From Pseudomonadota bacterium (GTDB lineage: Bacteria; Pseudomonadota; Gammaproteobacteria; Steroidobacterales; Steroidobacteraceae): a stretch of DNA of 64,000 nt. Under the pieces are notes generated by a model. It had not been told where the DNA came from. It searched no databases and saw only the letters and a program-made list of their open reading frames with translations. A program made the translations under genes and the position numbers. Of the stretch, positions 26,277 through 34,816 are shown piece after piece; the first letter of the stretch is position 1; the number at the start of each line of letters is the position of its first letter. The stretch covers positions 144,410 to 208,409 of the forward strand of contig JAEZFW010000069.1 of assembly GCA_023417315.1 (NCBI GenBank), in the 5' to 3' direction.

Positions 26277-26485
26277 CCACCTTCACCTTTGTTCGATCGC
26301 CTCTAGCTTCAATGCGCATCGACGGCGTTTGTAGTCGCCGTACTGGAGCACACGAGCGTCGCGATGAGAACCGGGGCGATTCGCAATTTCCTAAAACTGC
26401 TAACCGCGTCGTGAATCCGCCGTGGCGCAAGTCACGTTGTGGCATCTGTTCAAAGCATCAAGCGGAGGTCGCAGATGGAGAGAGT

Positions 26486-26569
26486 AACCACAAAGAACAC
26501 AGAGAACACAAAAGGAGGAGACCCCGACATGGTCTTGCTTCTGTTCTGTGAGCTGTGAGCTCTTGCGGT
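26486..26569. repeat. Periodic-arm element, 9-nt class (copy 4)
   Basis: Left arm ACCACAAAG AACACAGAG (continuing AACACAAAAG) and right arm TTCTGTGAG CTGTGAG CTC. The core GGAGGAGACCCCGACATG nearly matches the cores of copies 1 and 2. It ends about 7 nt from the stop codon of the symporter gene. Confidence 0.7.
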
Positions 26570-26575
26570 TGCTGC

Positions 26576-27802
26576 TTACTCGGGCTTGAGCTCACCTTCC
26601 CACTTCGAAACGACGGCAGTGGCGATGCTGTTACCGACGACATTCATCGCCGAGCGTCCCATATCGAAGAACTGGTCGATTCCAATGAGGAGCACGAGCC
26701 CGGCTTCAGGGATGTCGAACTGCGTGAGTGTCGCTGCAATCACGACCAGGGAGGCGCGCGGCACGCCGGCAATGCCTTTCGAAGTGAGCATGAGCACCGC
26801 GAGAATCAAGATCTGCTCGGTGAGTGAAAGATCGATGCCATAGGCCTGCGCGATGAACATGACACCGAAGGCACAGTACATCATCGAGCCGTCGAGATTG
26901 AACGAATAGCCCGTTGGCAACACGAAACTCGCGACGCGATTACTGCAGCCGAACCGCTCCAACTCCTCGAGTGTCTTCGGGTACGCGGCTTCGGAGCTTG
27001 CCGTCGAGAATGCGAGAATTACCGGCTCGCGGATGCGCCGCATGAGCGTGATCACCCTCCGGCCGAGGAACGCGCTCCCAAGCGCGACGAGCACGATTCC
27101 GAGCACGATGAGCCCCAGATAGAACTCCGCGATGAAGGTCCCGTAGACGCCGACGATTCGCAGCCCCTGATCGGCGACGGTGCTTGCCAGCGCGCCGAAC
27201 ACGGCAAGCGGCGCGAACAGCATCACGTACGCGGTGACTTTCAGCATGATGTGCGAGATGGCATCGAGCAACTCCACCACGATGCGCGCCCGCTCGCCGA
27301 GCGCCGCCATGGCCGTCCCGAAGAACACCGCAAAGACGACGATCTGCAGGATCTCGTTGCGGCTCATCGCATCCACGATGCTGGTCGGAATCGTGTGGGC
27401 GATGAAGGTCCGAATGGAAAGCTCGCCGGCCGCCACACCTGTCTGCGTGCCCTCGACCGGCACGGACAAGTCCATCGCTCGCCCGGGTTGAAACAGCTCG
27501 ACCAGGATGAATCCAATCGTGAGCGAGATGAGCGAGGCGAAGATGAACCAACCGAGTGCCTTGCCTCCCACGCGGCCTACCGCCGCGATGTCGCCGAGCT
27601 TCGCGATTCCGACGACCAAGGTTGAGAACACGAGCGGTGCGATGATCATCTTGATCAAGCGCAGAAAGGCCATCGGGATCAATGAGAGCGCGGAGGAAAA
27701 CGCTGCGCTGTTTTCTGGGAAGTAACGGAAGCAGACGAAGCCGGCGGCGATGCCGAGCACGAGCGCGAGAACGATGAAGCGAGTGAGGCGTTTGGAATCC
27801 AT
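26576..27802 (-). CDS. Dicarboxylate/amino acid:cation symporter (DAACS family, GltP/DctA-like)
   Basis: Inner-membrane uptake of glutamate, aspartate or C4-dicarboxylates with Na+ or H+. The 408-aa product carries the family landmarks: FLRLIKMIIAPLVFSTLVVG near residue 50, the re-entrant loop FSTASSEAAYPKTLEELERF near 275 (replacing the common SSSAT), GYSFNLDGSMMY near 307, SKGIAGVPRASL near 350 and GIDQFFDMGRSAMNVVGN near 383. ATG at 27802 is preferred over an in-frame GTG 12 nt upstream (27814); neither has a strong ribosome-binding site. It follows gltS by 19 nt and is likely cotranscribed. Confidence 0.88.
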   Translation of the reverse strand: MDSKRLTRFIVLALVLGIAAGFVCFRYFPENSAAFSSALSLIPMAFLRLIKMIIAPLVFSTLVVGIAKLGDIAAVGRVGGKALGWFIFASLISLTIGFILVELFQPGRAMDLSVPVEGTQTGVAAGELSIRTFIAHTIPTSIVDAMSRNEILQIVVFAVFFGTAMAALGERARIVVELLDAISHIMLKVTAYVMLFAPLAVFGALASTVADQGLRIVGVYGTFIAEFYLGLIVLGIVLVALGSAFLGRRVITLMRRIREPVILAFSTASSEAAYPKTLEELERFGCSNRVASFVLPTGYSFNLDGSMMYCAFGVMFIAQAYGIDLSLTEQILILAVLMLTSKGIAGVPRASLVVIAATLTQFDIPEAGLVLLIGIDQFFDMGRSAMNVVGNSIATAVVSKWEGELKPE

Positions 27803-27821
27803 CGCTCGGATCACCGTGCCG

Positions 27822-29057
27822 TCATTTCAGTACGTTCAAGAAAACCGTGATGATCAGCGCGTTCGTGAAGTCGATGAAGAACACACCGACCATGGGCGCG
27901 ACGAAGAACGCACGCGGAGCGGGTCCGTACCGTTCGACGAGCGTGCGCATCACAGCCATCGCATTCGCCGCTGTGCCCAGCATGAAGCCGATGAAGCCGC
28001 CGCTCATCACGGCAGACTCGTAGTTTCGGCCCATCAGTGGGAAGACTGGCCAGGCAGCGACGATGGCAACCGAGATCATCTGTGCGAGCAGTATGGTGAT
28101 CAATGGCAAGGCCAGCGCCGCAAGCTCCCACAGTTTCAGCGTCATCAGCGCAAGCACGAGAAACAGCGATAAGCAGACGGCACCAAACTGATTGATGAAG
28201 CGGGTGGACAACCCAAACCACTGCGTCGCATCGTCGACATTGCGCAGGATCGCGGCAACGAGCATCGCGCCGATATACGCCGGCAGCGTCAAACCGAGAG
28301 CGGAAAAGCCTTTGCTCACCCAGGCGCCGGCCCACATGGCGACGAGTATCGCGACGAGGTTCTTGAGAACGGGCAGCACCGCTGCATCCTCATCCTCCAC
28401 GATCGTGGCTACCGGCGCCGCCTCGCTCGTCAGGATCTGAGCTTCAGGTGCAAGCGCGGCCTGAACGCCGCCCTCTTTAGGAGGCGTCGTAGCGGGACGA
28501 TTCCGTTCGATCAGGAACGTGCTAACGGGACCGCCGATGAGCCCGCCGAGCACGATGCCGCCCATCGCTACCGCGATCGCAATCGACGCCGCGGCAGGTA
28601 CGCCCGCCTCTTCGAACAAGGGCGCGAAGGCGAGCCCAGTCGCGGGCCCTCCCGTCAAGGTGACCGAGCCCGCGAGCACACCGAACAACGGATGCAGCCC
28701 GAACGGCAGGGCGACGAGAATCCCGATCAGGTTCTGTAGAACCGCGAACGCGCTCGCGATGATGAAGAAGCGAATGACTTGGGGGCCACCGACGCGGAGC
28801 AAGGATAAGCTCGCCGCGAAGCCGATCGTCGTGAAGAACGCGATCATGAGCGGCGTTTGCAGCGTCGTGTCGAACTTGAAGAGCGTGACGCCTTGATTCC
28901 TCGCGATGAGAACAGCAAGCGCGACGAGGAGCCCACCCACGACAGGTGGCGGTACGTTGTAGCGTCCGAGGACCGGGATGAAATGACACAGCGCGTACCC
29001 GACGAGCAGCGCCACTCCGCCGAATGCGAGCGTGTGAATCAGGTCGAGTTCGAACAC
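27822..29057 (-). CDS. gltS: Sodium/glutamate symporter
   Basis: Na+-dependent glutamate uptake. The 411-aa protein compares with 401 in E. coli GltS and has the family pattern VFELDLIHTLAF at the start, PPPVVGGLLVAL near 38, GSVTLTGGPATGLAFAP near 130 and the repeat-2 equivalent MSGGFIGFMLGTAANAMAVM near 357. Start is GTG at 29057, 6 nt after GGGAGGG. Upstream in-frame codons (to 29228) would lie inside uppP and encode an Arg-rich non-membrane stretch, so they were excluded. It lies 20 nt after uppP and before a second, unrelated glutamate/dicarboxylate carrier. Confidence 0.92.
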   Translation of the reverse strand: MFELDLIHTLAFGGVALLVGYALCHFIPVLGRYNVPPPVVGGLLVALAVLIARNQGVTLFKFDTTLQTPLMIAFFTTIGFAASLSLLRVGGPQVIRFFIIASAFAVLQNLIGILVALPFGLHPLFGVLAGSVTLTGGPATGLAFAPLFEEAGVPAAASIAIAVAMGGIVLGGLIGGPVSTFLIERNRPATTPPKEGGVQAALAPEAQILTSEAAPVATIVEDEDAAVLPVLKNLVAILVAMWAGAWVSKGFSALGLTLPAYIGAMLVAAILRNVDDATQWFGLSTRFINQFGAVCLSLFLVLALMTLKLWELAALALPLITILLAQMISVAIVAAWPVFPLMGRNYESAVMSGGFIGFMLGTAANAMAVMRTLVERYGPAPRAFFVAPMVGVFFIDFTNALIITVFLNVLK

Positions 29058-29077
29058 GCGCCCTCCCGTGCGTGACG

Positions 29078-29860
29078 CTACGCAAAGCTCAGCAGCAATG
29101 CGCCGAGCGCGAGCCTGTACCACGCGAACGGCGTGAACCGGTGCGTCTGTATATAGCGAAGCAGCCACTTGACCGCGATGAATGCGACGATGGCGGAGAC
29201 GACGAACCCGACACCGAGCTCGGTCCAATTCTCCTCGCCCACCTCACCATCGGCGTACATGTCCATCACTTCATAGGCCGTGGCGGCGAACATCGTCGGG
29301 ATGCCTACGATGAAGGCAAATTCTGCGGCTGCAGGACGCGAAGTCATTCCCGCAAGCATCGCGGCGAAGATCGTCGCTGCTGATCGCGAGGTGCCTGGAA
29401 ACACGGCGGCAATGATTTGGCCGATGCCGACCCAGAATGCAACGTTCCAGGTCAGGGTCGCGCGCTCGGGCTGTCGAGCCGCATAAGCCTCGACCGCGAA
29501 GATTCCAAGACCCCCAATGATGAGCGCCCAAGCGATCGGAGCCACGGATTCAGGTAGCTCGAGGCCCAACTGCTTGGCGATGAACCCGCCGACGACGGTG
29601 ATCAAGAACGACACACCCAACTTGTATAGATAGTCGCGATTCTCCGGCTGCGTGAAATGAATCGTCATCTCCCATAGCCTGCGCCAGTAGATCACGACCA
29701 CAGCCAGGATCGCACCGGCTTGAATCGCCACCGTGAACAGATCCGAGCGGCGCCCCAACCAGTGCTGAGCAATCAACAGGTGGCCGGTGCTTGAGATCGG
29801 CAGAAACTCGGTGATGCCCTCGATGATGCCCAGCAGGATGACTTGGACGATGTTTTCCAT
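29078..29860 (-). CDS. uppP: Undecaprenyl-diphosphatase (BacA/UppP)
   Basis: Dephosphorylates undecaprenyl diphosphate to recycle the lipid carrier for peptidoglycan and other glycans; confers bacitracin tolerance. The 260-aa polytopic protein contains EGITEFLPISSTGHLLI (14-30) with catalytic Glu and Ser, and PGTSRSAATIFAAM near 160 with the conserved Arg. ATG at 29860 starts MENIVQVILLGIIEG, the usual N-terminus; 15 extra upstream codons are possible but unlike the family. First gene of a probable uppP-gltS-symporter run. Confidence 0.95.
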   Translation of the reverse strand: MENIVQVILLGIIEGITEFLPISSTGHLLIAQHWLGRRSDLFTVAIQAGAILAVVVIYWRRLWEMTIHFTQPENRDYLYKLGVSFLITVVGGFIAKQLGLELPESVAPIAWALIIGGLGIFAVEAYAARQPERATLTWNVAFWVGIGQIIAAVFPGTSRSAATIFAAMLAGMTSRPAAAEFAFIVGIPTMFAATAYEVMDMYADGEVGEENWTELGVGFVVSAIVAFIAVKWLLRYIQTHRFTPFAWYRLALGALLLSFA

Positions 29861-29959
29861 TAAGTGTGCGACCGGCAAGATGAGCAGGGCCGGTGAAGCA
29901 CGCAATTATTGTGTTCTGCCGGACTCAAGCCGGAATAATAACGCATGATGCCCCGGCAA

Positions 29960-30122
29960 GTGACGGAGTGACGGAGTGACCTACGGTACGACGTGACGGA
30001 GTCAGACTCGAACACGGCTCGAGTCGGTTCTCACTTCTTTACTCGGTCAGATGGTATATCGATTGGACAGTGCGAAAGGCGCTCCGACCTCGTCACCTCG
30101 TCACTCCTTCACTTCGTCATCC
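29960..30122. repeat. Periodic-arm element, 8-nt class (copy 5)
   Basis: Left arm GTGACGGA GTGACGGA GTGACCTA starting at 29960. Right arm TCGTCACC TCGTCACT CCTTCACT at 30089-30122, whose reverse complement has GTGACGA units. Between them is a second hairpin, GACTCGA/TCGAGTC. It ends 7 nt from the corC stop codon. Confidence 0.75.
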
Positions 30123-30129
30123 TGCCTGC

Positions 30130-30981
30130 TCAGTGCTCTTCTTTGACGATGTCGCGTGGCGTGATCACGCGCAATGTATCCAGCCTGCGACGATCGGCTC
30201 GCAGGACACGGAACTCGAGCCCGTTCATCACAAATGTTTCACCACGTCGCGGCAGACGACCGAGGAAATGCGTGGCGAGCCCGCCGATCGTGTCGAACTC
30301 CTCGTCGCTGAACTCAGTTGAGAAATAGGAATTGAACTCGGGGATGCGCGTTTGACCTCTGACCGTGAACTGCCGTTCGCCTTCGCGCCGAATATCGAGA
30401 TCTTCGTCGGTGTCGTACTCATCGCCGATGTCGCCCACGATCTGCTCGAGGACGTCCTCGATGGTCACGAGCCCGGCGACGCCGCCATATTCGTCCACCA
30501 CGATGGCCATATGGTGATGGCTGACTCTGAATTCCTTGAGCAGTACGTTCAGCCGTTTGCTCTCCGGGATGAAGGCTGCGGGGCGTAGACATTCCTTGAT
30601 GTCGAAGTCGTTTCTGCGACCCTCGACGAAGTAGCGCAGCAGGTCTTTCGCGAGCAAGATGCCGACGACCTCATCGCGATCCTCGCCAATCACCGGGAAG
30701 CGCGAGTGCCCCGATTCGATGACGACCGGAAGTATGTCTTCCGGGGGATCGTCGCGATTTACGACGGCCATTTGCGAGCGCGCAACCATGATGTCCCGCA
30801 CCTGAAGCTCGGCCACCCGCAGGACGCCTTCCAGCATCTCCGATGCGTCCTGATCGATGATCCCGCGGTCCCTCGCATGAACGATCACCTCGGAGAGATC
30901 TTCGAGGTCCTTCGGCTCACCGCTGAAGGTCTCCGTCAAGCGCTTGAACCATCTTCCAGAAGAACCGTTATCCTCAGACAT
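30130..30981 (-). CDS. corC: Magnesium/cobalt efflux-type CBS-domain protein CorC (YbeX)
   Basis: Cytoplasmic protein associated with Mg2+/Co2+ efflux and ribosome-linked functions in E. coli. The 283-aa product has paired CBS domains (VRDIMVARSQMAVVNRDD near residue 61; FRVSHHHMAIVVDEYGGVAG near 151, then TIEDVLEQIVGDIGDEYD) and a C-terminal CorC_HlyC transporter-associated domain (FDTIGGLATHFLGRLPRRGE, near 228). It is the last gene of the run miaB-phoH-ybeY-corC, the same order as in E. coli, and starts 48 nt after ybeY. Confidence 0.93.
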   Translation of the reverse strand: MSEDNGSSGRWFKRLTETFSGEPKDLEDLSEVIVHARDRGIIDQDASEMLEGVLRVAELQVRDIMVARSQMAVVNRDDPPEDILPVVIESGHSRFPVIGEDRDEVVGILLAKDLLRYFVEGRRNDFDIKECLRPAAFIPESKRLNVLLKEFRVSHHHMAIVVDEYGGVAGLVTIEDVLEQIVGDIGDEYDTDEDLDIRREGERQFTVRGQTRIPEFNSYFSTEFSDEEFDTIGGLATHFLGRLPRRGETFVMNGLEFRVLRADRRRLDTLRVITPRDIVKEEH

Positions 30982-31029
30982 AGATAAAGCGCTTCATCGC
31001 TACGAGTGCGGAAAACAGGCGTAGGTCGC

Positions 31030-31602
31030 TCATGCGGCCAACCCATCGAGGTACGGGTTGTCGATGCCCATGTGCGCCAGAATGCGGATCTCGAGCCCTT
31101 CCATACGCTTTGCGTCGCGTTCGCTCTCGTGATCGTACCCCAAAAGGTGCAGCACGCCGTGCACGATCATGTGTGCCCAGTGTGCATTCAGCTGCTTGCC
31201 CTGCTCATACGCCTCGCGACGCACGACCGCGGCGCACACCGCAAGATCGCCCAATTCGCCGATCGCAGGTCCGAGGTCCGAGTGCGTGTGGGACATTGCA
31301 GGGAAGGATAGAACATTCGTCGGCTTGTCTTTGCCGCGCCAGGTGCGGTTCAACTTGCGGCTTTCGCTGGCGCCGACGATGCGAATCGTGAGCGCTCTGC
31401 CGGATGCCCGTGGCACTCGAGCGACCGCGGCGAACGCGGCGTTTGCCCATCGGGCAAGCGTGCGCGGATGCGGGATCCCGCGGCGTTGCGTTGCGATCTG
31501 CACCGTCACAGCGAGTCGTTCGCGCGTCTGCGCACTTTCGCCCCTCTGTCGTGTTCTTGGCGCGGCTGCTCTTCCACGGCTCGCGCGAATCACGCTACTC
31601 AA
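31030..31602 (-). CDS. ybeY: Endoribonuclease YbeY, 16S rRNA maturation
   Basis: Zn-dependent RNase needed for 16S rRNA 3'-end maturation and ribosome quality control. The signature HGVLHLLGYDHE (near residue 146) supplies three zinc-binding His, and KPTNVLSFP near 92 is also conserved. Length is uncertain. The TTG at 31602 overlaps the phoH stop as TTGA, which suggests translational coupling, but the family usually starts near the VTVQIATQ segment (residue 32), so the first 30 Arg-rich residues may not be translated. A GTG at 31593 is a further option. Confidence 0.88.
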   Translation of the reverse strand: MSSVIRASRGRAAAPRTRQRGESAQTRERLAVTVQIATQRRGIPHPRTLARWANAAFAAVARVPRASGRALTIRIVGASESRKLNRTWRGKDKPTNVLSFPAMSHTHSDLGPAIGELGDLAVCAAVVRREAYEQGKQLNAHWAHMIVHGVLHLLGYDHESERDAKRMEGLEIRILAHMGIDNPYLDGLAA

Positions 31603-32606
31603 CCTTCATCGCCCTCGCCGCGAGAACCCTGTTCGCGCGGCTGCGCTTGATGACGCTCGTACGCTTCGACGATGCGCTGCACGAGTGGATGACGCACGAC
31701 ATCCTTCGACGTGAAGAACGTGAAGGCCACATTGTCGACACCCTGCAGGATCTTGATCACGTGCTTGAGCCCTGACATCTGCTGCTTGGGCAGATCCGTC
31801 TGGGTGACATCGCCCGTCACGACTGCCTTCGAGCCGAAGCCGATGCGCGTCAGGAACATCTTCATCTGCTCGACGGACGTGTTCTGGCCTTCGTCCAGGA
31901 TGATGAACGAATCGTTGAGCGAGCGACCGCGCATGAACGCGAGAGGTGCGATCTCGATGACTTGCCGCTCGATTGCGCGAGCGACGCGATCGAATCCCAT
32001 CATGTCGTACAGAGCGTCATACATCGGCCGCAGATAAGGATCCACCTTCTGACCGATATCGCCAGGCAAGAAGCCAAGGCGTTCGCCCGCCTCGACCGCT
32101 GGTCGCACTAACACGATGCGACGTACCCGATCGGTTTGCAGCGCCTCGACCGCGCACGCGACGGCGAGGTAAGTCTTGCCTGTGCCTGCAGGACCGATCC
32201 CGAAGGTCAGATCGCTGGTGCGGATGTTGTTGAGATACTGTTTCTGATTCGGACCGCGTCCGCGGATGCCGCCGCGCTGCGTGTGTATGAGCACTTCATC
32301 AGGAGCGCGCGTCACGACCGCAGGCGCCGTGTCCATACCCGCCTCTTGGACTGCAAGATGCACGCGATCAGGCGTCAGCGCTTCGCTCGCGGAAAGCTCG
32401 AACAAACGGCGCAACACGTGCTCCGCGGCCACCGTTGCTTCAGGTGCACCGGATACTTCGACCCAGCCACCGCGACGCCGCACCTGCACGTTGAGACGCT
32501 TCTCGATGTGCCGGAGATTTTCATCCATGGGCCCGACGAAATTTGCGAGCCGCGCATTGTCCACGGGCTCGAACGCAAGATCGCGAGTCGCGAGGGGTAC
32601 GCTCAT
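31599..32606 (-). CDS. ybeZ: PhoH-like ATPase (YbeZ)
   Basis: Cytoplasmic P-loop ATPase that partners YbeY in RNA handling. The 335-aa product has Walker A FGIGPAGTGKTYLAV near residue 137, FIILDEGQNTS (Walker B) near 240, TGDVTQTDLP near 273 and the N-terminal PhoH/KH-like region. ATG at 32606 is preferred over an in-frame TTG at 32645 that would overlap miaB. It lies between miaB (31 nt upstream) and ybeY (overlap). Confidence 0.93.
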   Translation of the reverse strand: MSVPLATRDLAFEPVDNARLANFVGPMDENLRHIEKRLNVQVRRRGGWVEVSGAPEATVAAEHVLRRLFELSASEALTPDRVHLAVQEAGMDTAPAVVTRAPDEVLIHTQRGGIRGRGPNQKQYLNNIRTSDLTFGIGPAGTGKTYLAVACAVEALQTDRVRRIVLVRPAVEAGERLGFLPGDIGQKVDPYLRPMYDALYDMMGFDRVARAIERQVIEIAPLAFMRGRSLNDSFIILDEGQNTSVEQMKMFLTRIGFGSKAVVTGDVTQTDLPKQQMSGLKHVIKILQGVDNVAFTFFTSKDVVRHPLVQRIVEAYERHQAQPREQGSRGEGDEG

Positions 32607-32637
32607 GAAACGGTGGGTGTAGGAAACGACAGCACGT

Positions 32638-34005
32638 TTAGGCAACGCTTACGATTGGTCGATCTTCCGCCATGCGCGCCGCATTTTCTACCCAACGTCC
32701 ACGAAGCGAATTCGGCAGCGCCTCTGTAATCAGTACATCGGCGAACTGATTGATTAACGTCTCCGGTCCATCAAAGTTCACCCAGCGCATGTTCTCTGTG
32801 CGACCGGCAAGCTGGTGAACATTCTTCTTGGAGGGCCGCTCGACCAACACGCGCTGCACCGTCCCAATCATGCGCTCACTGATGGCGTGCGCTTGCTGAT
32901 TGATGCGCGCCTGCAATACAGCCAGGCGCTGCTGCTTCTCTTCTAGGCTCACATCGTCAGGCAACGACGCAGCGGGCGTGCCCGGGCGACGGCTGTAAAT
33001 AAAACTGAAAGACTGATCGAACCCGACGTCTGCAATCAGATTCATCGTTTGCTCGAAATCGCGTGCGTTTTCACCCGGGAACCCTACGATGAAATCGGAG
33101 GAGATGCTGATATCGGGCCGTACCGCGCGTAGTTTGCGGATCTTTTGCTTGTACTCGAGGGCAGTGTAGCCGCGCTTCATCGCTGCAAGGATACGATCGG
33201 ACCCCGCCTGCACGGGCAGATGTAGATAATTCGCGAGTTTCGGCACATCGCGGTACGCCTCGATCAACGCATCGTTGAATTCCAGGGGATGCGAGGTCGT
33301 GAAGCGAATGCGCTCGATCCCCTCGACCTCCGCGACGTAGAAAATGAGCGTAGCCAAATCGCACAAGGTGCCATCGTCCATGGGCCCGCGATACGCGTTC
33401 ACGTTTTGGCCCAGTAAGTTCACTTCGCGCACACCCTGCTCTGCGAGCGCGCGGACTTCCGCCATGACATCTTCGAACGGGCGACTGATCTCATCGCCGC
33501 GGGTGTAAGGTACGACGCAGAACGTGCAGTACTTGCTGCAGCCTTCCATGATCGAAACGAATGCGGTCGCGCCATCCGCACGAGGTGCCGGCAGCGAGTC
33601 GAACTTTTCGATCTCGGGGAAACTGATGTCGACGACGGAGCGGCCGTTGCGCTTGAGCTCCTCGATCATCGCGGGTAACCGATGCAAGGTCTGGGGCCCG
33701 AAGACGAGGTCGACATACGGTGCGCGGCGCGTGATGCCCTCGCCTTCCTGGCTCGCGACGCATCCACCCACGCCGATCAAGACGTGCGGCTTAATCTTCT
33801 TGAGCTGCCGCCAACCGCCAAGCTGCGAGAACACCTTCTCCTGTGCCTTTTCGCGCACGGAACAGGTGTTCAGAAGCAGAAGATCCGCCTGTGTGGGATC
33901 TTCCGTGAGCTCATACCCGCCGCCCTCACGCAGCACGTCCACCATCTTGGCGGAGTCGTACTCGTTCATTTGGCAGCCGAAGGTTCGAATGTAAACGCGA
34001 GGCAT
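32638..34005 (-). CDS. miaB: tRNA-2-methylthio-N6-dimethylallyladenosine synthase
   Basis: Radical-SAM methylthiotransferase acting on i6A37 of tRNAs that read UNN codons. The 455-aa enzyme has the three N-terminal auxiliary-cluster cysteines (TFGCQMNEYDS, NTCSVREKA, GVGGCVAS), the radical-SAM CSKYCTFCVVPYTRG motif near residue 155, GQNVNAYRG near 200 and a C-terminal TRAM region (VLVERPSKKNVHQLAGRTEN). Full length, standard start. First gene of the miaB-phoH-ybeY-corC run. Confidence 0.96.
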   Translation of the reverse strand: MPRVYIRTFGCQMNEYDSAKMVDVLREGGGYELTEDPTQADLLLLNTCSVREKAQEKVFSQLGGWRQLKKIKPHVLIGVGGCVASQEGEGITRRAPYVDLVFGPQTLHRLPAMIEELKRNGRSVVDISFPEIEKFDSLPAPRADGATAFVSIMEGCSKYCTFCVVPYTRGDEISRPFEDVMAEVRALAEQGVREVNLLGQNVNAYRGPMDDGTLCDLATLIFYVAEVEGIERIRFTTSHPLEFNDALIEAYRDVPKLANYLHLPVQAGSDRILAAMKRGYTALEYKQKIRKLRAVRPDISISSDFIVGFPGENARDFEQTMNLIADVGFDQSFSFIYSRRPGTPAASLPDDVSLEEKQQRLAVLQARINQQAHAISERMIGTVQRVLVERPSKKNVHQLAGRTENMRWVNFDGPETLINQFADVLITEALPNSLRGRWVENAARMAEDRPIVSVA

Positions 34006-34019
34006 GGAGCGAACTAGAA

Positions 34020-34138
34020 GTGACTAGCGGTTAGCGGTTAGTGGTTACGCAGAATCTAGGAGTCGCGGATCGCGATCGTAAGTCATCCGGGCTTCAGGCG
34101 CCGTTTCCGAGCTAACCGCTAACCGCTAACCGCTTCTC
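34020..34138. repeat. Periodic-arm element, 7-nt class (copy 6)
   Basis: Left arm GTGACTA GCGGTTA (continuing GCGGTTA GTGGTTA) at 34020-34047. Right arm GCTAACC GCTAACC (continuing GCTAACC GCTTCTC) at 34111-34138. The core includes GTCGCGGATCGCGATCG and GTAAGTCATCC. It ends 3 nt from the ssb stop codon. Confidence 0.85.
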
Positions 34139-34141
34139 GGC

Positions 34142-34597
34142 TCAGAACGGAATGTCGTCGTCGAACTCGCCGACGTCCGCGGCCGGAGGTGGGGCTGAGC
34201 GATCTTCCGCAGGCGCCGAACGTGCGGGTCGCGGCTCGCCACCGCCTCCTCCAGCCCCGCCCCGACCGCCTAGCATCTGCATGTCGCGAGCCACGATCTC
34301 GGTCGAGTAGCGATCCTTCCCTTCCTTGTCCTGCCACTTACGGGTGCGCAGGCTGCCCTCGATGTACACCTGCGAGCCCTTTCGCAGGTATTCGGCGGCG
34401 ATCTCGCCCAGTTTGTCGAACAACACGACCGTATGCCACTCGGTGCGCTCCTGCTGATCGCCGGTCGTGCGATCCTTCCACGATTCGCTCGTGGCAATGC
34501 GGATGTTCGTGACAGCCTTACCGCTCGGCATATAACGGGTATCCGGATCCGCCCCCAGGTTGCCGACCAGAATGACCTTGTTGATGCCGCGCGCCAT
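34142..34597 (-). CDS. ssb: Single-stranded DNA-binding protein
   Basis: Coats single-stranded DNA in replication, repair and recombination. The 151-aa product has the OB fold (INKVILVGNLGADPDTRYMP at residue 5, ERTEWHTVVLFDKLGEIA near 50, GSQVYIEGSLRTRKWQDKEG near 74), a Gly-rich linker and the C-terminal acidic tip EFDDDIPF that binds partner proteins. It is divergent from uvrA, as in E. coli. Confidence 0.97.
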   Translation of the reverse strand: MARGINKVILVGNLGADPDTRYMPSGKAVTNIRIATSESWKDRTTGDQQERTEWHTVVLFDKLGEIAAEYLRKGSQVYIEGSLRTRKWQDKEGKDRYSTEIVARDMQMLGGRGGAGGGGGEPRPARSAPAEDRSAPPPAADVGEFDDDIPF

Positions 34598-34741
34598 GTA
34601 AGACCCCTAGACGTAAAGAAGGCGGATTGTAACGCGGTCCTTCCGGAGGAGCAGGTCCAAATCCGGTCGGATGGGGATTTACGAGGCATGGAGGGGCTTC
34701 CCGGCCAGGCGCCCTGGGCCCAGGCGCTTTGGTTTGGTGGT

Positions 34742-34770
34742 TTTGCCCCCACCTCAGGGCGACCTTATAG
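34742..34770 (+). promoter_or_regulatory. Candidate sigma-70 promoter of uvrA
   Basis: TTTGCC (34742-34747) and TTATAG (34765-34770) are separated by 17 nt, about 47 nt upstream of the uvrA start. I found no E. coli-type LexA box (CTG-N10-CAG) in the ssb/uvrA gap. Confidence 0.5.
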
Positions 34771-34816
34771 TGTTTGGTCCGCTTCGCTGCCCGAGTACTC
34801 CGGCTCCTACACCTCC

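Noticed and set aside
34598..34816. LexA (SOS) box between ssb and uvrA
   Set aside because: No CTG-N10-CAG or TTAGTA-type palindrome was found, although uvrA and ssb are SOS genes in E. coli.
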